Source of the DNA: Natronoplasma sp964602715
GTDB taxonomy: Archaea > Thermoplasmatota > Thermoplasmata > Halarchaeoplasmatales > Halarchaeoplasmataceae
Assembly: GCA_964602715.1 (NCBI GenBank)
Contig: CAZRSB010000061.1
Coordinates: 1 to 10,453 of the forward strand
Reading direction: 5' to 3'
DNA: 10,453 nt
Shown: piece by piece, positions 1-6,322 of the stretch
How positions within the stretch are numbered: position 1 is the stretch's first letter
Layout of the letters: every line of letters begins with the position of its first letter
The notes under the pieces: generated by a model
Databases searched by the model: none
What the model was told of the DNA's origin: nothing
Seen by the model: only the letters and a program-made list of their open reading frames with translations
Program-made: the position numbers and the translations under genes

Positions 1-11
1 ACTTTTTATCA

Positions 12-22
12 TTATATAAATA
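12..22 (-). promoter_or_regulatory. TATA-box-like element facing left
   Basis: Read on the minus strand this is TATTTATATAA, a good match to an archaeal TATA box. It lies just downstream of the stop of the PH-domain gene and would serve a minus-strand gene beyond the left edge of the window. That gene is not visible, and the DNA is generally AT-rich, so the call rests on the motif alone. Confidence 0.3.
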
Positions 23-43
23 TTGCCCAACACTTTCAATTCT

Positions 44-607
44 TCACTCCATCTTCTTACTGATGCTCTTCAATTCTTCTAAGATCTCTTTCAGTATCTC
101 AGCGTCCGTTTCGATTTCTTTTTTACCGATGCCAAGACCATCTTCCTCAGACTCCTGAACTCTTTCCAAAATCGTGTCTCTTACCTTTTCCGCATTTTTC
201 ACTCCGGGAAGATAACCTTCAGCTCCAAATATCGCTTGAGTTTCAGAAGCCGTTCCAGCGGTAAATACATTGAGATTATAGATACCAATCAACTGCTCGA
301 TTGGACCTCTGTCTATGTCAACGTTCTGTACTCGGTCATAAGGTATCGTTATATCCTTCTTCCAAAGTATACCCCTCTTGATTTCTATACCGTCTTTTTG
401 AACTTGAAACATATATCTATTGTAGAACATCACTATCCAGCTAACCAATAAAATAAGAAGTATCATGCCAGCTCCGATAGATAATAACAAACTATTAGTC
501 ATCGTAAATTCCACACCAAAATAGAGTATGAGTCCTAGAATCACCGTTATTATCAAGATAATGATGAACCCGCTTATGAACCAAACCTTCTTCACATTTG
601 GATCCAA
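44..607 (-). CDS. membrane-anchored PH-domain (bPH2/YdbS-like) protein
   Basis: This 187-residue protein has two hydrophobic segments (about residues 8-32 and 38-60), then a basic stretch and a beta-rich domain (about 63-130) of the bacterial/archaeal PH type. The pattern DGIEIKRGILWKKD followed by IPYDRVQNVDIDRG and a short IGIYNLNVFTAG strand is typical of the bPH2/YdbS group. The tail (about 145-187) is charged and probably helical. The family is membrane-associated and its biochemical role is mostly unknown. The start is TTG at 607. There is no in-frame ATG upstream before a stop, although the in-frame codons just upstream (DWQD) also look protein-like, so the true N-terminus could lie slightly earlier. 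A purine-rich GGGAAGGA site lies about 10 nt before the TTG. A TATA-like element near 652-661 suggests its own promoter, separate from the upstream NUDIX-GrpB gene. Confidence 0.8.
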   Translation of the reverse strand: MDPNVKKVWFISGFIIILIITVILGLILYFGVEFTMTNSLLLSIGAGMILLILLVSWIVMFYNRYMFQVQKDGIEIKRGILWKKDITIPYDRVQNVDIDRGPIEQLIGIYNLNVFTAGTASETQAIFGAEGYLPGVKNAEKVRDTILERVQESEEDGLGIGKKEIETDAEILKEILEELKSISKKME

Positions 608-650
608 GTCCTGCCAATCCTTCCCTACATAGATCGAGCATCACTATTAG

Positions 651-662
651 AATATTTATGTT
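651..662 (-). promoter_or_regulatory. candidate promoter of the PH-domain gene
   Basis: On the minus strand this reads ACATAAATATTC, a weak TATA-box match about 45-50 nt upstream of the TTG start at 607. Transcription starting about 25 nt downstream would leave a leader of roughly 20 nt containing the purine-rich site. The 112-nt gap to the upstream gene makes an independent promoter plausible. Low information content keeps this tentative. Confidence 0.3.
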
Positions 663-719
663 TTTTGAAGAAGAAATCTAATATTTCGTAGTTCAATAAC
701 GATTTTTTTGAGCCAAGTT

Positions 720-1673
720 TTAAGATTCTTTTCTAGCTAATTTGAGTACCTTTTCGATAAAATCAGACTTTTCTTTAGTGTACTTCTTTCTATTGATCTT
801 GTCGTCTCTAAACAACCGGAGTTTCAACTTACCGTACTCCTCTGCGATATCTCTGTTTTTGACGAGATGATCCCTGAATAGGAGGTGATCTTCGTATTTC
901 TGATTACCTTTTTCGAACATGTGTAAATGATGGGTCCTGTTCTCTAGAGTTCCCTTTACGAAATAATATCTACCCTCTACACCCTTCTCACCCATATATT
1001 CGTAACCACAGTTCTCTATATCTTTGATCTGACTTTCGGGGTCTTTAGAGTTAACGGCTATATCCACGATGGGTTTTGCTGGTAGCCATGGTATGAAGGT
1101 ACTGCCTACGTGCTGTATCTCGGTATGATTCGTGTTATGCTGAAGTGATCTCTTTTCTTTTGCAAATTCGCTTTTCCAAAATCTAGTGTGCGGCATCAGT
1201 GAGATCTTATCATTGGATAGTCCAAGTAAACTTTGTTCCGTGAACAGATCAGGAAGGTAACTCGGTCTCATGAAGGTGTGGAAGTAATAATCGTAAACGA
1301 GTAAACATTCCTGAGGGTCTAACCATCTGTAACTGAAAGTGAGTCCTTGATCCTCTCCATCTCCTTTGACCACGTAATCCCAAGTATCGCACTCTATGTT
1401 AGCATCACACCTAAAATAATATGCATGAAATTTTTCGTCATTAACAGCACTATCTACATAGGCTTCTCCGAGATTTTTTATATTGTTAAGGTCCGTCAGT
1501 CCGGACTCTTCCCAAATCTCTCTTTTCAATCCTTCTGCAGGATCTTCTCCTTCCTTCAAAGAGCCTCCAGGTACCTGAAGAGGCACATCTGGAAAGTCCT
1601 TGTGAGCGAAGGCCAAAAGCTGTCTTTTTAGACCAATATTTCTGAGTATATAAGCGAATACCTTTTCTTTCAT
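720..1673 (-). CDS. NUDIX hydrolase-GrpB (UPF0157) fusion protein
   Basis: A 317-residue, two-domain protein. Residues 1 to about 145 form a NUDIX domain with a complete NUDIX box at 37-59: G37, E43 and R51-E52-I-W-E55-E56-S-G58-L59 fit the G-x5-E-x7-REUxEExGU signature, so metal-dependent pyrophosphohydrolase activity is expected. Residues about 157-312 match the GrpB/UPF0157 family of the nucleotidyltransferase superfamily: a WKSEF segment, then HVGST at 188-192, AKPIVDI at 199-205, and a C-terminal FRDHL ... EEYGKLK block. The usual GSTSVPGL is replaced here by GSTFIPWLP. The start is ATG at 1673, and the NUDIX domain begins almost at once, which supports it. The gene is divergent from the trp operon across about 240 bp. 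Substrate is unknown; the fusion implies a nucleotide or nucleotide-linked metabolite. Confidence 0.88.
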   Translation of the reverse strand: MKEKVFAYILRNIGLKRQLLAFAHKDFPDVPLQVPGGSLKEGEDPAEGLKREIWEESGLTDLNNIKNLGEAYVDSAVNDEKFHAYYFRCDANIECDTWDYVVKGDGEDQGLTFSYRWLDPQECLLVYDYYFHTFMRPSYLPDLFTEQSLLGLSNDKISLMPHTRFWKSEFAKEKRSLQHNTNHTEIQHVGSTFIPWLPAKPIVDIAVNSKDPESQIKDIENCGYEYMGEKGVEGRYYFVKGTLENRTHHLHMFEKGNQKYEDHLLFRDHLVKNRDIAEEYGKLKLRLFRDDKINRKKYTKEKSDFIEKVLKLARKES

Positions 1674-1709
1674 GTAAATTTATATCAGCCATTAAACAGT
1701 TAAAGTTTA

Positions 1710-1720
1710 CTAAATTATAC
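1710..1720 (-). promoter_or_regulatory. candidate TATA box of the NUDIX-GrpB gene
   Basis: The minus strand carries GTATAATTTA about 38-47 nt upstream of the ATG at 1673. This would put a transcription start about 15-20 nt before the gene. A second AT-rich element (GATATAAATTT) is closer, about 3-14 nt from the ATG, and is too near to be the TATA box. Motif evidence only. Confidence 0.3.
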
Positions 1721-1751
1721 TTGTTAGGGTTTTTACTGTATAGGGGAATTG

Positions 1752-1788
1752 ATATCATACTCTTATTAGGGTGTGGCCCTTATGATAT
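1752..1788. repeat. bipartite inverted repeat in the divergent regulatory region
   Basis: ATATCATA at 1752-1759 is matched exactly by its inverse TATGATAT at 1781-1788. An inner inverted repeat, AGGG at 1768-1771 and CCCT at 1777-1780, surrounds a 5-nt centre, with an 8-nt bulge on the left side. A third copy of ATATCATA lies at 1801-1808, immediately upstream of the trp TATA box. The placement between two divergent genes suggests an operator or activator site, but no known motif is recognised. Confidence 0.45.
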
Positions 1789-1812
1789 TTTTAGCTTCTC
1801 ATATCATAATAC

Positions 1813-1824
1813 AATTTAAATATA
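1813..1824 (+). promoter_or_regulatory. TATA box of the trp operon
   Basis: AATTTAAATATA matches the archaeal TATA consensus well and is the best such site in the region. Transcription would start about 25 nt downstream of its centre, near 1842-1848, inside the TGTACA-like array. A bacterial-style reading (TTGTAC at 1833-1838, 17-nt spacer, TATTAA at 1856-1861) is also possible and cannot be excluded from sequence alone. Confidence 0.6.
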
Positions 1825-1833
1825 CTACATTAT

Positions 1834-1880
1834 TGTACAAAAAAGTACACAAAAGTATTAAATAATACATACCTAATACA
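1834..1880 (+). promoter_or_regulatory. phased array of TGTACA-like (TRP-box-like) operators
   Basis: Hexamers recur roughly once per helical turn: TGTACA at 1834, AGTACA at 1844, AGTATT at 1854, AATACA at 1864 and AATACA at 1875. The first lies in a perfect 8-bp palindrome, TTGTACAA (1833-1840). TGTACA is the TRP-box consensus bound by the tryptophan-responsive regulator TrpY in Methanothermobacter. Here the boxes overlap the predicted start site of a trp operon, where a bound repressor would block initiation. The later copies are degenerate and AT-rich, so only the first two are strong individually; the spacing and position carry the argument. Confidence 0.55.
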
Positions 1881-1896
1881 GCCTTTGTGAGACAAT

Positions 1897-1935
1897 ATGA
1901 AGAGATGTGATTTAGTTTGGCTCCAAATGCAGTAA
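1897..1935 (+). CDS. possible 12-codon leader ORF with one Trp codon
   Basis: ATG at 1897 opens a short ORF encoding MKRCDLVWLQMQ, ending in TAA at 1933-1935. A weak GTGA (1887-1890) precedes it by 6 nt. It is the first ATG after the predicted trp transcription start and lies one frame away from the trpE reading frame. It may be a leader peptide, the original 5' end of trpE separated by a one-base indel, or chance. The short length and weak ribosome binding site keep confidence low. Confidence 0.22.
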   Translation: MKRCDLVWLQMQ

Positions 1936-2059
1936 GCACAAAAATCAATGTGACGTAACACAGTCGTTAGATCTGAACATCGAGGAATATGACTCAATTC
2001 AAATATCTGTTTCCAATCTCTACGAAAAAATAAAAGAAAAGTATACTGGGAATAGTTAT
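1916..2059 (+). other. in-frame coding extension of trpE lacking a standard start codon
   Basis: The trpE frame is open back to 1916, just after a TAG at 1913-1915. The translated extension includes SVSNLYEKIKEKY and then NSYL immediately before LESREG, which is the usual TrpE N-terminal pattern leading into the LLES feedback motif. It therefore looks like real coding sequence. No ATG, GTG or TTG occurs in this frame between 1916 and 2059. CTG at 1973 is the nearest plausible non-standard start; ATT at 1997 is preceded by GAGGA at 1982-1986. Confidence 0.65.
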
Positions 2060-3313
2060 TTGTTAGAGTCTAGAGAAGGGACCGAAAAAAGTGCTAGATT
2101 TTCTTTTATCGGTTTTGATCCTATTTTTGAGTTTAAATCTAAAGGAAAATTAGTGAATATTAACGGAAATTATCGGTATTCGAAAGATCCTTATGGCTTT
2201 CTCAGGAAAAAATTTTACAGTTTTGACATCGAGACAGTCGATTCACTTCCTTTTTCGATAGGTTTAGTTGGATATTTTTCATATGAAATTATAAACAATT
2301 TCGAATCTCTTCCTTCTTTGACAGAAGATACTTTGAACTTACCAGATCTCCATTTTATTTTACCATCAAAAATAATATGTTTTGATCACAGAAATAAAAA
2401 ATATTATCTGGTCTCTTTGAGAGGAAGAGATGGATTTGAACTAAATGACATTATTGAATATAATAAGAAAGAAACTAGAGACCTAATAATTCAAAATACG
2501 GAAGAAGAAGTAGAAAAACGGGATTTTTCGACTTCGGTTGAAAAAGCTAAAGAATATATAAAAAATGGAGATGCCTATCAAATAGTTCTTTCTAGAAGAA
2601 AAAAAGTAGGAATTGAGGGAGATAGATTTGAAATTTACAAAAGATTGAGAGATATAAATCCGTCACCTTACTTATTTTATCTAAATTTTGATGAGACAAA
2701 AATAATCGGTTCTTCGCCAGAGATGCTTGTTAAACTAAAAAATCGAAAAATAACTACTAGGCCTCTAGCGGGTACTAGAAAACGGGCTAAAGACCCAGAA
2801 ATGGATGAAAAATACAAATTGGATATGCTTCTTGATCAAAAGGAAAGATCTGAGCATTTGATGTTAGTGGATTTACATAGAAACGATATCGGGAAGGTAT
2901 CAGAGTACGGTACAGTTAAAGTTACGGAGTTGATGGGAATTGAAAAATATTCTCATGTTCAACATTTGGTTTCTAATGTAGTAGGTCAACTAAGAAAAAA
3001 AAGAGATTCTTTTGATGTATTGAAATCTTGTTTTCCAGCTGGAACAGTAACAGGAGCTCCTAAAATAAGAGCGATGGAGATTATAGAAGAACTTGAGAAT
3101 GTGAAAAGAGGACCTTATGGCGGGGCTGTGGGGTTTTTTGATTTTTCGGGTAATATGGAATTTGCGATCACCATCAGATCTATCTTTACAAAGGGAGATC
3201 ATGCATATATACAAGCGGGAGCAGGAATTGTTGACGATTCTATACCTGAAAGAGAATATGCTGAGACAGAGGAAAAAATGGAAGCGATGATTAAAACAAT
3301 GGAGGATAAATAA
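2060..3313 (+). CDS. trpE: anthranilate synthase component I
   Basis: TrpE uses chorismate and ammonia delivered by TrpG to make anthranilate and pyruvate, the committed step to tryptophan. The chorismate-binding domain is complete: NPSPYLFYLNF, GSSPEMLVK, TRPLAGTRKR, EHLMLVDLHRNDIGKV, KYSHVQHLVS, FPAGTVTGAPKIRAMEII, GPYGGAVGFFDFSGN and QAGAGIVDDSIPEREY appear in the expected order. The given start, TTG at 2060, is the first standard start codon in frame, but it falls on the first L of the LLES feedback-inhibition motif, so the real protein almost certainly begins upstream. NPSPY and the LLES region suggest the enzyme is tryptophan-sensitive. DLHRND has His where Gly or Ala is usual. It is the first gene of the operon, and GGAGGA near its 3' end serves trpG. 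Confidence 0.95.
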   Translation: MLESREGTEKSARFSFIGFDPIFEFKSKGKLVNINGNYRYSKDPYGFLRKKFYSFDIETVDSLPFSIGLVGYFSYEIINNFESLPSLTEDTLNLPDLHFILPSKIICFDHRNKKYYLVSLRGRDGFELNDIIEYNKKETRDLIIQNTEEEVEKRDFSTSVEKAKEYIKNGDAYQIVLSRRKKVGIEGDRFEIYKRLRDINPSPYLFYLNFDETKIIGSSPEMLVKLKNRKITTRPLAGTRKRAKDPEMDEKYKLDMLLDQKERSEHLMLVDLHRNDIGKVSEYGTVKVTELMGIEKYSHVQHLVSNVVGQLRKKRDSFDVLKSCFPAGTVTGAPKIRAMEIIEELENVKRGPYGGAVGFFDFSGNMEFAITIRSIFTKGDHAYIQAGAGIVDDSIPEREYAETEEKMEAMIKTMEDK

Positions 3314-3314
3314 A

Positions 3315-3881
3315 ATGGAAAAAGTTCTACTTATAGATAATTATGATTCATTTGTTTACAATATAGCTCAATACTTAGGTGAACAAGGAGCTGAAGTAAA
3401 AGTTAGGAGAAATGATATCTCCTTCAGGATGGTAAAGAACTTGGAACCTGACAAAATAGTTTTGAGTCCAGGTCCAGGTGGTCCTAAAAAAGGAAAAATA
3501 TCGATTGAAGTTGTTAAAGAACTAAAAAATGAGATCCCTATCCTTGGAATCTGTCTTGGACATCAAATAATAGCACACGTGCATGGAGGGATAATAAAAA
3601 GGACAAATAAAGTCATGCATGGAAACGTTTGTGAAATATATCATGACAATAAAGGATTGTTTTCTGACATACCTTCTCCCTTCAAGGCAATCAGATATAA
3701 TTCTTTACTTGTGACTAGAGATAGATTTCCTGATGATTTAAAGATAATAGCTCAATCTCCAGATAGTGAAATAATGGGGATCAAACATGAAGATCATGCT
3801 TTATATGGCCTACAATTTCATCCCGAATCGATACTAACAGAGTTTGGAAAAACAATATTAAAAGCCTTTTTGGAGGTGTAA
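3315..3881 (+). CDS. trpG: anthranilate synthase component II (glutamine amidotransferase)
   Basis: TrpG is the class I glutaminase subunit that releases ammonia for TrpE. At 188 residues it is a normal stand-alone length. The sequence shows LIDNYDSFVYN at the N-terminus, SPGPGGPKKG at 51-60 (oxyanion region), the nucleophile Cys80 in GICLGHQ, and the catalytic pair His169 and Glu171 in QFHPES. RYNSLLV has Asn where RYHSL is common. The ATG at 3315 follows the trpE stop by 1 nt, and GGAGGA at 3301-3306 lies 8 nt upstream. This tight coupling fits equal production of the two subunits. An alternative, the PabA role in folate synthesis shared by some organisms, is possible but secondary given the location. 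Confidence 0.96.
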   Translation: MEKVLLIDNYDSFVYNIAQYLGEQGAEVKVRRNDISFRMVKNLEPDKIVLSPGPGGPKKGKISIEVVKELKNEIPILGICLGHQIIAHVHGGIIKRTNKVMHGNVCEIYHDNKGLFSDIPSPFKAIRYNSLLVTRDRFPDDLKIIAQSPDSEIMGIKHEDHALYGLQFHPESILTEFGKTILKAFLEV

Positions 3882-3883
3882 AT

Positions 3884-4912
3884 TTGATAAAAAAATCTAT
3901 AAATAAAGTAAAAAACGGAAACGATCTAACAGGAAAAGAATGCTATTTGACGATGAAAGAGATCATTGAAGGAAAAGCTACGGACTCTCAGATATCTAGT
4001 TTTTTGACAGCTCTTTCTATGAAGGGTGAGAAAACTGATGAGATCTCTGCCGCAGCGAAGCTAATGCGTGAAAAAGCAGTATCGATCGAAACACCATCAT
4101 CTGCGGTAGACCTTTGTGGAACAGGAGGAGATGGATTTGACACTTTTAATATCAGTACGATTTCTAGTTTCGTAGTGGCAGGAGCTGGTGTTCCCGTCAC
4201 AAAGCATGGAAACAGAAGTGTTTCTAGTAGCTCTGGATCAGCCGATTTGATGGAAGAATTAGGTGTAAAAATTGATTTAGAACCTATCAAAGTAGAGCAG
4301 TGTATAGAAGAAATTGGAATAGGTTTCATGTTCGCTCCATTGTTTCATAAAGCGATGAAACACGCCATCAAACCCAGGAAAGAAATCAGCATTAGAACGA
4401 TTTTTAATCTATTAGGTCCATTAACAAATCCTGGCGAAGTTGATTACCAGCTTCTTGGAGTTTATGACGAAAGATTAACTGAAATTTTTGGTGAAGTACT
4501 TAAAAATTTAGGACTGAATCATGCATTGGTTGTTCATGGGTCAGGTTTAGACGAATTGACAGTGACTGGACAAAATACAGTAACAGAACTTAGTGATGGG
4601 AAATTATTTACTTATACTTTTCAACCAGAGGAATATGGCTTCAAAGAGTCAAGTCTGAAAGAAATAAAGGCAGGAAATGTAAAAGAGAATGCCGAAATTG
4701 CTTATTCTATTTTAAATGGTGAAAAATCTACCAAATTAAATATGATTCTATTAAACTCTGGCGCAGCATTATATGCAGCCGATCAAGTCAGTAGTATAGA
4801 AGACGGGATTGATTTGGCAAAAAAAACGATTGAATCCGGAAAGGCGTTACAAAAATTGAATTCTTTGATAGACTTTACACAGATAGAAGGTGATAACGAT
4901 GAATATAGATGA
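3884..4912 (+). CDS. trpD: anthranilate phosphoribosyltransferase
   Basis: TrpD transfers phosphoribose from PRPP to anthranilate. At 342 residues it has the usual length. It carries the PRPP-binding GTGGDG motif (residues 79-84) followed by FDTFNIST, then KHGNRSVSS (107-115), and the RTIFNLLGPLTNP block (171-183). The start is TTG at 3884, chosen because GGAGGTG (3872-3878) lies 5 nt upstream and because residues from there on match the helical N-terminal domain of the family. The gene begins 2 nt after trpG ends and overlaps trpC by 14 nt at its 3' end. It is separate from trpG, unlike the G-D fusion in enterobacteria. Confidence 0.96.
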   Translation: MIKKSINKVKNGNDLTGKECYLTMKEIIEGKATDSQISSFLTALSMKGEKTDEISAAAKLMREKAVSIETPSSAVDLCGTGGDGFDTFNISTISSFVVAGAGVPVTKHGNRSVSSSSGSADLMEELGVKIDLEPIKVEQCIEEIGIGFMFAPLFHKAMKHAIKPRKEISIRTIFNLLGPLTNPGEVDYQLLGVYDERLTEIFGEVLKNLGLNHALVVHGSGLDELTVTGQNTVTELSDGKLFTYTFQPEEYGFKESSLKEIKAGNVKENAEIAYSILNGEKSTKLNMILLNSGAALYAADQVSSIEDGIDLAKKTIESGKALQKLNSLIDFTQIEGDNDEYR

Positions 4913-5684
4913 CGAATTAGGAGAAATAGTTGCAAAAATAATAAATAAAAAAATAAAAAGAGAAAATAAAGAACAGCTTTCTCTCTATTCTTCAATCAAG
5001 GAAAACGAAGATGTAGTAGATATCATAGCTGAAATTAAATTTTCCTCACCTACTCAAAAAAATTTTGTTGAACCGAGTAAAGATAACGTCTCTAGATTTA
5101 GTCAAATTTACGAAGAAGAAGGAGCTACTGCAATATCCGTACTTACAGAATCATTTCATTTTAGTGGAAATATAAGTTTTTTGAAAAAGGCTAAAGAAAA
5201 AACATCTCTTCCGATTCTTGCAAAGGGATTCTTTTTTGAACCTAAACATCTTGTAGATTGCAAGGTTCATAGAGCAGATTCTTTTCTTCTTCTTCCAAAA
5301 TTATTAAAGGTTTTGAAAAAGGATACTTTTGATTATATTAAAACAGGTAAGAAAATAGGACTAGAACCATTCATTGAGATCGATAATCGAGCTGAATTAA
5401 ACAGCCTTCTTAAAATCCAACCTGATATAATTGCGATTAACAATAGGAATATCTTCGGTGATTTATCGATAAACCTAGATAAGATAAAACTAGGAAAAAA
5501 AGTTCCGGAGGATATCGCATTGGTTAGTGCTTCTGGAGTTAATTCTGGTGAAGATATTAAGAAATTATATGATGTCTCTGAAGGAAATATAGATGCCGTT
5601 CTTGTAGGTACATCAATTATGAAGGCAGAGTCTCCTCGAAAAAAACTGAGAGAATTGGTAGAAGCAGGGAGGAATATGATATGA
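4899..5684 (+). CDS. trpC: indole-3-glycerol-phosphate synthase
   Basis: TrpC closes the indole ring from CdRP. It is a 261-residue TIM barrel. Using the well-studied Sulfolobus enzyme as guide, the catalytic residues are present as E45 and K47 (AEIK), K109 (ILAKG), E160 (EPFIE) and N181 (INNR). The expected Glu before SG in the usual ESG motif is Ala here (VSASG, A211), and the phosphate-loop motif SPSKG is replaced by SPTQKN. ATG at 4899 is preferred over the in-frame GTG at 4890 because GAAGGTGA sits 5-6 nt before the ATG. It overlaps trpD by 14 nt and trpF by 4 nt (ATGA). The 5' end is extremely A-rich. Identity is secure; full activity is less certain. Confidence 0.92.
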   Translation: MNIDDELGEIVAKIINKKIKRENKEQLSLYSSIKENEDVVDIIAEIKFSSPTQKNFVEPSKDNVSRFSQIYEEEGATAISVLTESFHFSGNISFLKKAKEKTSLPILAKGFFFEPKHLVDCKVHRADSFLLLPKLLKVLKKDTFDYIKTGKKIGLEPFIEIDNRAELNSLLKIQPDIIAINNRNIFGDLSINLDKIKLGKKVPEDIALVSASGVNSGEDIKKLYDVSEGNIDAVLVGTSIMKAESPRKKLRELVEAGRNMI

Positions 5685-6322
5685 TCCCCAAGGTTCAGAT
5701 TTGTGGGATAATGAATCTAGAAGATGCTGAAGTTTGTACAGCTTTAGGTGCTGATTCCCTTGGTTTTGTAAATGTAGAAGGACGCTCTAGGTACCTCACA
5801 TTGGATTCGATAAAATTGATCACAGACAACTTAAAACCTTACATCTCTAAAACTTTGATCAGCTTTCGTAAAGAGCCCAAAGAGATAATAGAAAGAGGGG
5901 ATTATGTCAATGCAGATAGTATCCAGTTATATTCTATCAATACTAAAAAGATAGAAAAAATCAGAAATGCTGGATTTAAAGTGATAAATACGATAGGTAT
6001 AGATATTTTAGATCCGAATAACAACATAAATACTAATAGAATTAAAAAAATGGAAAAGATAGCCGATTTGGTTTTGCTTGAGCCTTCAGTTGAAGGAAAA
6101 ATTGGTGGGACTGGTACTGATTTTGATTATGAAAAAAAACTCTCTTCAATATCTAAAGAGATCAATTATTTTGGAATAGGCGGTGGTTTGACCCCCAAAA
6201 ATGTGAACCAAGCCCTTCGATTGAACCCTTATTCGGTCCATGTTTCTTCAGGGATAGAATCACAGATGGGAAAAAAGGAAAGGAAAAAAACTAGAGACTT
6301 TATAAGGAAGGTGAAAATGTGA
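5681..6322 (+). CDS. trpF: phosphoribosylanthranilate isomerase
   Basis: TrpF isomerises PRA to CdRP. It is a 213-residue TIM barrel with catalytic base Cys8 in KVQICGI, GADSLGF, SRYL, a GGTG phosphate-binding turn (142-145) with FDY, and GIGGGLTPKN. The general-acid Asp expected in LLD is Glu134 here (LVLLEPS), and the common VQLHG is IQLYS, so the active site is divergent. The gene overlaps trpC by four nucleotides (ATGA) and ends in ATGTGA, overlapping the GTG start of trpB. The HisA/PriA alternative is unlikely: the CGI start and GGTG are TrpF-like and a dedicated trpF is expected here. Confidence 0.92.
   Translation: MIPKVQICGIMNLEDAEVCTALGADSLGFVNVEGRSRYLTLDSIKLITDNLKPYISKTLISFRKEPKEIIERGDYVNADSIQLYSINTKKIEKIRNAGFKVINTIGIDILDPNNNINTNRIKKMEKIADLVLLEPSVEGKIGGTGTDFDYEKKLSSISKEINYFGIGGGLTPKNVNQALRLNPYSVHVSSGIESQMGKKERKKTRDFIRKVKM

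Noticed and set aside
1486..1758. Minus-strand 90-codon ORF overlapping the NUDIX start
   Set aside because: It overlaps the NUDIX box region in another frame and its sequence is not protein-family-like.
1913..1915. TAG read through as pyrrolysine to extend trpE to GTG at 1907
   Set aside because: Would give only two extra codons before the TAG and no TrpE-like sequence; no sign of a Pyl context.
1949..1962. TGTG-6-CACA inverted repeat in the trp leader
   Set aside because: Only four perfect base pairs per arm and inside the probable trpE coding frame; not distinguishable from chance.
1989..2033. ATG at 1989 with a -1 slip on the A-run near 2024-2030 as the trpE start
   Set aside because: The slippery A-run is suggestive, but the resulting N-terminus (MTQFKYLFPISTKK) is less TrpE-like than the in-frame reading, which contains SVSNLYEKIKEKY.
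5735..5740. TGTACA inside trpF
   Set aside because: Single copy within coding sequence with no phased neighbours; expected by chance.
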